DNA from: Prosopis cineraria | Taxonomy: Eukaryota > Streptophyta > Magnoliopsida > Fabales > Fabaceae | Direction of reading: 5' to 3' | Length of the DNA stretch: 64,000 nucleotides | NCBI RefSeq assembly: GCF_029017545.1 | Contig: NW_026555332.1 | Coordinates: 33,601,768 to 33,665,767, forward strand | Shown here: positions 56,500 to 64,000 of the stretch, one piece after another | How the letters are laid out: each line of letters begins with the position of its first letter | Position numbering within the stretch: the first letter of the stretch is position 1 | The notes under the pieces: generated by a model | Seen by the model: the letters and a program-made list of their open reading frames with translations, nothing else | The model's database searches: none | Told to the model about the DNA's origin: nothing | Program-made: the position numbers and the translations under genes

Positions 56500-57600
56500 C
56501 ACACTTTGGCCCTTATTATTGTGACGGCCAGTATCTTTTTAAGTATTTTTTGTTTATATCTCGTCTGTGTGGAGTCCCATTAAGGCTTGATAACCAATAC
56601 GCATTTCCTTTAAGTATTTCACTAACTTTAAACAGTCCTTCCCAATTAGGTGAAAACTTAACAAGCATTCGGTCCTTAGAATCAGGTAGCAACACAAGTT
56701 TCCATATGAGCTCGCCCATCCAAAACTATTTCTTTTTTATTCTTTTGTTATATATTCTTGAAAACTCTTTCTCTTAGGCAATCATATGATCCAATACTTG
56801 TAAATATATTTCATCTAACTGAATTAACTTGTTTATTATAGCTTCATTATAATCCTCAAAAGATCCTTCTAAACTATTTGTATCGCTTAAAGAAAGGATT
56901 GCTCTTTCTATAAGTAATACTACCTCGTGTTTGTATGTCAATACATACGGGCTTATGCCCATGGCCTCTCTCTTTGATGTTCAGTACACCCACAATGTCT
57001 TATGAAGTTGCGCGTGCCATTCTTTAGGGTTTTCCTCGATTATCTTTTTGAGAATTTCAAGGATTATTTTATAAGAACCTTTAGCCTGCCCATTTGCCTA
57101 AGGGTAATATCATGAGGATGTTAACAATTTGATCCCACTTTCCTCAGCAAAGGCTTTGAAGTCACTTTCAGTGAACATGGTCCCTTGGTCTGTTGTAATC
57201 GTTTGAGGAATCCCAAATCAAAATACAATTTGCTCACATACAAAATTAATTATGTCATCCTGTTTTACTTTTTTCTTAGGGACAGCCTCGACCCATTTTG
57301 TGAAATAATCTGTGGCTACTATGATGAATAAGTAGCCCTTGGATGAGGCCGGATAAATCTTTCATATTATATCCATAGCCTACCCTCGGAAGGGTCATGG
57401 TTTAATAATTGGATGTATGTCTGATGCTGGTACTTGTTGTATTGGCCTGTGAGCCTGGTACTTCTTACATCTTTTAGTATATTTGATGTAGTCCTTTGCC
57501 ATTGATGGCCAATAGTATCTATGCCTTCGTACTAGCCATTGCATCTTTGGCCTTGACTGATAGGCCCCATATGCTCCTTCATACACCTACCTTAAGACTT
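56500..57600 (-). pseudogene. Gypsy integrase, decayed
   Basis: Read right to left. The N-terminal zinc region at 57586-57430 reads YEGAYGAYQSRPKMQWL and then RCKKYQAH. Two histidines and one cysteine of the usual HHCC set are tyrosine. The core shows the first aspartate (AMDII) and second (TTDQGTMF). In the third motif, where the family has GQAEASN, the residues are GQAKGSY, so the catalytic glutamate is lysine. PYVLTYKHEVVLLIE and the C-terminal NWEGLFKVSEIL / YWLSSLNG segments follow at 56962-56516. Several stops intervene. Inactive. Confidence 0.8.
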
Positions 57601-57819
57601 CCATATATTTAATGAAGGCAAAACACTTAAGTAATAACACATTGAGGCCTTTTTTGTATAATTAGTCTCCAATTAGAATGAAGTGTTGGGTGTGTATTCT
57701 TGTTTTGTAAGGATATCGTTGGGTGGAATTTTGTAGATAGCTTTTAAAATCATCTCGCTAATCCCGAGCTAACTCTTGCGAGACCATACCTCATTTTACT
57801 ATCAAACCATACTTAGAGA

Positions 57820-58400
57820 TTAAATGATGTTCTTTTTTTCACTACAATTATCTTCCCAGTGAGTTTGGGTGATAGCCTTAACCTTGATGCTATTTGAGTC
57901 AGTTCATTAGCCTCCCAATTTTAAGCTTGGAGAGCGTGAGTTAATGTTACAATGTCAAACTCTTCCAAGATCTAGGAAACCCCGGCATAATACATCATTA
58001 GAGCTAAGCTCGTACATTTATATTCACCAGTTAATTGTTTGATGATTAATTTAGAATCCCCTTCTATGACTACATCATGGGCCTTTATTTCTTGAAGGAT
58101 TTCGAGCCCTGTGAGTATTTCCTTGTACTCAACCTAATTGTTAGTACATTTAAAATTCAATTGAAGAGATAAAATAGTTTTTACCCTAGTAGGAGAAGTT
58201 ATTACTATCTCAACCCCAGATGCTTGATCAATGCTAGACCCATCAAACTTAAGCACCTAAGGCTTTAGATCTACTAAGAACACAGGTAGTTCTCTTTCAT
58301 CTTCAGGGAGCCCGACTGAAGGGTGATCAGTCAGGAAATCTGCTAATGTTTGGCTCTTTATTGACTTTTGGGGTAAGAATATTAATGAGGATTCTATCAA
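57820..58400 (-). pseudogene. Second RNase H-like domain (archaeal-type) of the Gypsy element
   Basis: Read right to left. Fragments LKFDGSSIDQASGVEIVITS, then NFKCTNN with EYKEILTGLEIL, a VVIEGDSKLIIKQLTGEYK segment and NWEANELTQIAS show the D, E and D pattern of an archaeal-type RNase H as found in Tat-lineage elements. Stops interrupt it (for example after CTNN). No intact enzyme. Confidence 0.6.
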
Positions 58401-58499
58401 GGCCAAACTCTATCTTCTTATATGGCTCGACATGATTGGCCAATTAAGCATGTATTTAATTAAATTACAATGCGAAACCACATATATAACTGTGTTTTA

Positions 58500-59700
58500 T
58501 AATGCTTTACAGGAGTCAAACACCTATTTAAATAATAGACCGCTTGCTATTAACATTCTGGGCTAACATACATCCGATGAATGTGGTCGTGGAAGCTAAA
58601 TACAATAAAAGTGGGGTGTTCTCCCTCAAGACTGTTAAAATCAGAGGCCTCGTTAAGTGTTCTTTGATTTTATCAAAGGTTGCCTGATGGTGTCCAGTCC
58701 AAGTGAATCCTTCGGCATCTTTAAGTTTTAAGAGCTTAAAAAACTCTTTGGTCTTCCCTGCCAAGTTTGAAATAAAATGCCTAAGATAATTGACTTGGCC
58801 TAAAAACCTTTAAAACTCTTTCTTATTGCTTGGCGCCTTTGCTTCTAGAATAGCCCATGCTTTATTCCGATCTACTTCAATTCCCTTACTATGGATGAGG
58901 TATCTAAGGAAATTACCAACAGTTATACCAAAAGCACACTTATATGGATTTAGCTTAAGGCCTACTTCTATCATTTAAAGGAAACTCATCCTCAAATGCG
59001 TGATATAATCATATGTTTCTTTGATTTGATCATTATATCATCTATGTATGCCTCCAGGTGTTTTCCTATCATATCATGAAAGATGGCATTTTTCAAACTG
59101 AATGGCATAACTACACATTCGAATGTCCCAATGGAGCCCAAACACCTAAAAGCAGTTTTGTGAATGTCTTCTTTCACAATAAATATTTGATTATATTCTG
59201 AGAAATAGTCTATGAATGATAATAATGCATTCCTGGCCCTGACATCTATCAACCTGTCTGTAATAGGCATTGCATACACGTCTTTAAGTGTGGCCAAGTT
59301 CACGTTTCAGAAATCTATGCAAACTCATAGCTTTTCATTTTTCTTAATTATTAGGACTATATTTGAGAGCCACTGAGTGCACCTGTAAGGCCGTATAAAT
59401 TCAGCCTATAAGAGGCATTTGATCTCCTCCTTTACTCAAAACTCTACTTCAATTGACATTCTCCTGGCGGGCTATTGATGTGGTCTATAATTCAGCTTTA
59501 TAGGAAGCTTGTGTTCAACCAGCTGTCTCACCAACCCTGACATTTCATCATATCTAAGTGAAGCAATCCTTGAATTCTTGTAGCACCTGCTTGATAGCAT
59601 TCTTTTGTTCTTCATTTAATAGTGAGCTTATGAAGGTGATCCTCAGCTCCTTTAGGGATTTGAGTTTTACCTCTTCCAGTAGATCTTAAACCTATGAGGC
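58500..59700 (-). pseudogene. Gypsy reverse transcriptase and RNase H, decayed
   Basis: Read right to left. The RT start resembles LPIKLNYRPHQ and KVCIDF-type motifs near 59500-59320. The open piece 59303-58992 contains FIDYFSEYNQI (first catalytic aspartate), AFRCLGSIGTFECVVMPF and the YIDD active-site box (EAYIDDIMIKS). The connection/RNase H part at 58764-58528 reads GFTWTGHHQATFDKIKEHL and TTTFIGCMLAQN. Stops occur throughout the flanks. Catalytic residues of RT itself are still present. Confidence 0.85.
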
Positions 59701-59899
59701 TATGTCTTCAAATTTTAGAGGTACAAGGTCCAACTCGTACAGTTGCATTACTCTTTAGGTTTTGTCTGCATACACGACCTCGATCTTGCAAGTTTTAGGT
59801 CCATAGTCTTCTAATCTTTCTTGTATGTTATGCAACCATAATTTTTGGATGGTCGTGGTTGCTACAGCCTTTCTTTTGTCTAACTCAATCATCCATCAG

Positions 59900-60480
59900 T
59901 TCTATGACAGGTTCGTGCCTCTGTGATGTTAGAGGCACTATAGCACTTTGAAATGTGCCCTTTGAAATGTGAACGAGCCCATATCAGCGTTATAGTACCT
60001 TGCATCCACAAAGTCAATAACTGTCATGAATGGTTTGTCTTCAACCCAGACCACTTCTACCTCTTCCCTTTTCCACATGAGAAGCATTTGGTGTGGTGAG
60101 AAAGGTACGTACTCATTAGTATAGATCCAATCCCGACCTAGAAGGGCTTGATATTGTGCTATTGTGCTGATCACAAAAAGGCCATCAGAGAGGATTTAGT
60201 TCTAATATTAACTTGTAATGGTAATACGTCAAGGACCTTAGAGATAATCCTGGTGAATCCTACTACGGACACCTCGGTTGGCATCAGGCCTCACTCCTCT
60301 TGCCCTATCTTAAGCATCACATGAGCTAGCAGTATGTTCACCACTAAGCCATTGTCTACTAAAACCCTAATCATTGGCTTCCTGTCAAAATGTGCCTTAA
60401 TGTATAAAGGCTTCAGGTACTGGGTCATCTTAACACTTAGTTTTTTTTAGGACAACCTATTTTGACTTTCCTTCTATAAC
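59900..60480 (-). pseudogene. Gypsy protease region, decayed
   Basis: The open piece 60174-59938 reads YQALLGRDWIYTNEYVPFSP and EEVEVVWVEDKPF. This matches the segment after the aspartic protease in related elements (H.LLGRDWIH.N). The protease core upstream is badly eroded, and a DTG-type active site was not found with confidence. Confidence 0.65.
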
Positions 60481-61479
60481 TTATAAGGTGATCTAGCAGA
60501 CAAGCTTTGCAGCCTTCTCTTTCTATATTTGTGTCTTTACTGATTTATACTCTTCCTCCTCCTTAGGTTCCATAGGGCAATATCGATACAGCATGTGTAT
60601 ATCGGCCTTAAGGAGTTTTGCTCATATTGTCCTGGTCTTACTGATGGTAAACCAAAACTGGGAAAGGAGCGTCAATGAAACCACACAACAAAGATTAAGA
60701 GGTATCTCCTTAAAGTGAATAGCCCCACTATATTGATTTTCGTTTTCACTTTCCTCGTCCTGATCCTTAATGGACTTCTTTCTGAATTTGTTAGCTTCTT
60801 GTATATCAGGGCCTTCCTGTGTCTCAATATTTTGCTACTCAAGGTATCTTTGTGTAGTCCATTTTCATTGAAGACATTATTTTTGAGTTCTGGTTAAAGT
60901 AGTGGGAAACTTTTTATACCTCACGAATCTCTATTTTAAAGGCGGCACGTTACCAGGAGGTGTAACAAACCTACCTGAGCTCTTAGCAACTTTTCATTTT
61001 GAAGGAAGCTCTGTTATGCTCTTTGATAGCATTAATCGTGTTAATGGAAGATTATTAGGGTCTATGTCCTAGCCCATCAGTGTCTTTGTGAAAGGTTCAC
61101 CTACTCCTGGCGGTGTTGAGTACTTGATGAAATAGTCGAATTTGCTAGATGGCTCGCCCAAATGGTCCTAAAGCACTTTAGACTTGTCCGGTTTTGTCAT
61201 CAGTAATACCCCTAGCTAATGTCCTATCCTGAGGGCCATTTGCTATCCTTTTTTATAGTCTGCTAGTTGTCAATTTTTGAGCTACCCATGGTTTCTCCCA
61301 GGCAGTCCCAAACTACCTTAGAGCTATCTGGGCTTCTTACTTTCCAAGCTAATGTCCCACTTTAAAGACTTGTTCCAATTAGACCGGTTTGTAGGTTCCT
61401 TTAAGTGGTCCCACATTGTTCTTGAGCTCTCTTGAGCAACATTCTCCCTATTCCAGACATTTTAGGGCCTCCCATTTCT

Positions 61480-62960
61480 CTACCTACTATCATTTCTCCT
61501 GGTTTGTTGTCTGTTGGAGTTTATCTCTACCATGTTTACTGTAGCAAATGGATGATATTCCTAAAGCCCCAACAGGATTTAGTATTGTGACTTGATAAGT
61601 GATGGTACTTACAATACTCCTTCCCTCTCTGCTCTTCTTTTAAAAGGATCTTGTGATCAGCAGGCAGCGAGATGAAGTTCTCCTTAAGTAGAAAATCAAA
61701 GATCTCCTCAATTTTAGTAGTATCAAAGTGTACTGTATTGCGTTTAGCCTTTTAAGAGTCTCCTTGGCCTTCCTTATTAAGGCCAGGCACGTGTAGTTGC
61801 CTCCATTTTTTAATTCAGCCACTGTCACGTTAAGGTCACCGAAGTAAGTTCTTGCCATAGTCTGCCGATGATAGTCTTCTTCTTTCCACAACTCCTCGTA
61901 TCCCTATACTTTGGTTGTGAGCTCACAGAAATCTCAAAATTTCATCCCATGAAATTTCTTTCAGAGCTCTATATCCAGTCCTGCTTGAGCCAATTTGACG
62001 AATTTAGTTTCTGGAAATAGCACATGGCACTTACTCTTTAGTTATTTGAACCTCACCAAGTATTGATCCGCTGTTTCCTAACCTGTTGGGTGAGCTTGCA
62101 GAGTTTGGTTATGCTGACCTCCGACTCTGCCTTGTAGAATTGTACATGGAACTTCTACTCCATCTCCATCCAGCTAATGATTGAGTTGCGAGGCAGTGAA
62201 GTATACCATATGAACATCGAGCCTATGAGAGTGTTTGAGAACAATCTCAATTTCAAGTTGGCAAAGTTTTTGTAGTTGGAAATCTCCCTATATTGCATTG
62301 TAAACCTCCCAATGTGCTCCAAGGCTAATTGCATTCTGTCTCTTGAGAATAGTGTGAAGTCTGGGATCCTATATCCTTGAGAGTATAGGTTGTCCCTGTC
62401 TATATACTTTGGATATGGCTTTGAGAAAGTGAGGCAGCTAATTGGCCTTAGCCCCTGTTCGTATGTATCCTAGATAGCATCCCTCAGAGCTTCCATGTTC
62501 ACCAATCGATTCAAAGGCTCATTTTGATGCTCCAAGACTATTTCCATACCCCTCGAGCCACTCGTGCCAAGCTCTTATAAATAACATAAAGGATTATTCA
62601 AAGGATTAGGATTAGTAAAAATCTAGGGGTTAAGGTAGTCCCTTACAACTGGGTGGCCCCGATGGCTAGCACCTGTATTGATTCCTACTTGTTGCCCTCT
62701 ATATGGCCCTAGATTTGAGCCTGCCTCTAGAGGAGTACTTCTCAATGATGCGACTAAATTCTTCATGCCATCATGCAAAGCTCACATCATGATCTGTTGT
62801 CATTCTTTCTCCCTACATTCTAACATTTTCAGGGATAGAGCCAAGAACTTTTAGTTCTCTTCCAGCTGATTATCCATCCGATCTTGAATTTCCACTAGCA
62901 CTTCTGCCATAGGACCATTGGATATAATTAGTAGGTTTGCTTGTCCATTTCTTAGCTTTA
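61480..62960 (-). pseudogene. Gypsy gag, decayed
   Basis: Read right to left. Capsid-like phrases include GDFQLQKLCQLEIEI, then ETADQYLVRFK, LKSKCHVLFPETKFVKLAQ and LDIELKEI at about 62350-61950. The piece 61891-61640 reads KLRRSLIFYL and then ADHKIL-like sequence. A basic motif and a CKYH-type knuckle remnant follow near 61610. Stops and shifts are frequent and no complete frame exists. Confidence 0.7.
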
Positions 62961-63117
62961 AGCCAACATTATATGCTCACGATGTTCAACCACCTTAGCA
63001 TCATGTATTAAGTGTTCTGACCCTGCGTGTGCAGAGGTCCCTTCTAGTTTGTGAGAACTAGTACCTATTTCATCAGTCCTTTTGTCTTTTCTTGTCCTTG
63101 CTGTTTTATTACACAAA

Positions 63118-63134
63118 TCCCACCAAGCGTGCCA
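63118..63134 (-). other. Primer-binding site-like sequence
   Basis: On the minus strand, TGGCACGCTTGGTGGGA starts 11 bases inside the 5' LTR of the element. A PBS begins TGG to pair with the CCA tail of a tRNA. The sequence resembles the TGGCGCCGTTG-type sites common in Tat elements, with changes. The donor tRNA is not assigned. Confidence 0.5.
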
Positions 63135-63145
63135 AAAAATTTTCA

Positions 63146-63734
63146 TGTGTGAACAGCAAAAACTAGGGGTGCCAGAGACATTGAGTCTCAATTGATAACA
63201 AAAGGGTCTCGAGCTCCCTTACCACAATTCACTTAGATGTAAAAGATATGCAAGACTTGGTAGAACAAGTGGTTTTTATTTTTATTGAAATGTGAAGGAT
63301 TACAAGTCTAAATTGAAGATAAAAAATAACTACTAAAACTAAAAGGCTAAGAGTGCAGAGTGTGAGTCTTTGTTGAGTGTTGACTGTATTTCTTCTGTGT
63401 CTTCGTATTCTATTTATAGTGTCAAAGTAGTGATAACCTTTTCCTTAAGACCTAGAATGTTTTGTCGAAGAATCAAGGATCCTATGAGACTTATGGCACA
63501 ATCTTTACTCAGTATTCTCCATTTTTAACAATCAGCCCGTCTCTTAGGATCGTGTCTTTATGTGCCAACGGTATAACGTTTGCAACTGGTAAGATTTTGA
63601 CATGTTTATCCTATCGTGGCCTTTTATTGAGCTCAAGGCCAGCCCCTTTATTCAGATTGAGCTTGATTCTTCGATTATTCAGCCCAAATAGTTTTGTGAT
63701 CTATCGAGCGACATTTCATATTTCAGCCCAAACA
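63146..63734 (-). repeat. 5' LTR of the Gypsy element (element orientation)
   Basis: It starts TGTGTGAACAGCAAAAACTA and ends TTTCAGCCCAAACA in plus coordinates, so the element's own sense begins TGTTTGGGCTGAAA. It is homologous to 51936-52565 but lacks about 43 bp near 63545. Confidence 0.85.
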
Positions 63735-64000
63735 AATATTTATATATACATACACACATATACATATTTTGATGGAAATAAATACTTAAATATTTTATAG
63801 TTTAGAAATCAATTTATTCAGTTATCCAAACTAAAATTTTTTTAATTAAAATTATTAATTATTTATAAATAAAAATGTTAAATATGGGGGGTGTATGTGT
63901 ATTTTTCTCTAATTCTATTTTTTTGTCAAAAAAAAAGTCAATTTTATTAATCACAAAAAATATTACAAATGCTAATAGTCAAAACTAAAAAAACACACAA
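63735..64000. other. Flank of the Gypsy element to the window end
   Basis: AT-rich, with a short TACACA/TATACA microsatellite at about 63739-63767. Nothing else was recognised. The window may end within another feature. Confidence 0.4.

Larger units (their letters stand above)
51936..63734 (-). mobile_element. Tat-like Ty3/Gypsy LTR retrotransposon, decayed
   Basis: Two LTRs bound an 11.8-kb element read right to left: LTR, primer-binding site, gag, protease, reverse transcriptase, RNase H, a second RNase H-like domain, integrase, then an antisense open region, and the other LTR. The extra RNase H-like domain and the antisense frame between integrase and the 3' LTR are traits of the Tat lineage. 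About two dozen differences in the first 160 aligned LTR bases by eye indicate an old insertion. No clean 5-bp target duplication was found next to either end (ATTTG on the left, AATAT on the right). Confidence 0.83.

Noticed and set aside
1..64000. CRISPR arrays, bacterial operons, riboswitches or phage genes
   Set aside because: None was seen. Split genes and plant transposons show this is nuclear plant DNA, and the regular repeats found are transposon or microsatellite structures.

Overview
The window is AT-rich eukaryotic nuclear DNA, almost certainly from a flowering plant and probably a eudicot. The evidence is split genes with GT-AG introns, plant-specific families (TBL O-acetyltransferase, class I small heat-shock protein, SRR1) and plant transposon lineages (Tat-like Gypsy, CACTA with TNP2 transposase, hAT, PIF/Harbinger, Stowaway and other MITEs, a tRNA-derived SINE). 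The species cannot be named from sequence alone.

Only three genes look intact: a TBL18-like gene (+, coding exons 11860-12547, 14401-14675, 14846-15649), a CCHC/GRF zinc-finger coiled-coil gene (+, exons 44313-44597, 44691-44867, 46649-47326), and an intronless class I small heat-shock protein gene (-, 48256-48714) convergent with it. Broken host genes are an SRR1-like pseudogene (3028-3752), a third-exon fragment of the zinc-finger gene (22186-22770), and an eIF4A first-exon fragment carried inside a hAT transposon (about 27453-27545).

Most of the rest is mobile DNA. 1-11 kb: small foldback elements, a Stowaway MITE and the SRR1 pseudogene. 18.3-21.5 kb: a long-terminal-inverted-repeat (MULE-like) element holding a tandem array and a Tourist-like MITE. 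23.08-32.04 kb: a CACTA element with hairpin subterminal repeats, interrupted at 26544-31338 by a hAT element with a perfect 8-bp target duplication. 36.5 kb: a SINE with 9-bp target duplication. 37.24-38.2 kb: a near 1-kb foldback. 39444-43934: a PIF/Harbinger element flanked by TTA, with a related empty site near 51.18 kb. 51.9-63.7 kb: an old Tat-like Gypsy retrotransposon on the minus strand, with a decayed antisense open region encoding a plant-mobile-domain-like segment.

All transposon proteins are degraded by stops and frameshifts; two DDE enzymes have lost their catalytic glutamate to lysine. The three intact genes do not form a pathway. The zinc-finger gene has shed copies: its third exon recurs at 22 kb and a piece of its upstream region recurs at 51.66 kb. 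The most interesting items are the antisense mobile-domain reading frame in the retrotransposon, the captured eIF4A exon, and the scattered pieces of the zinc-finger gene.
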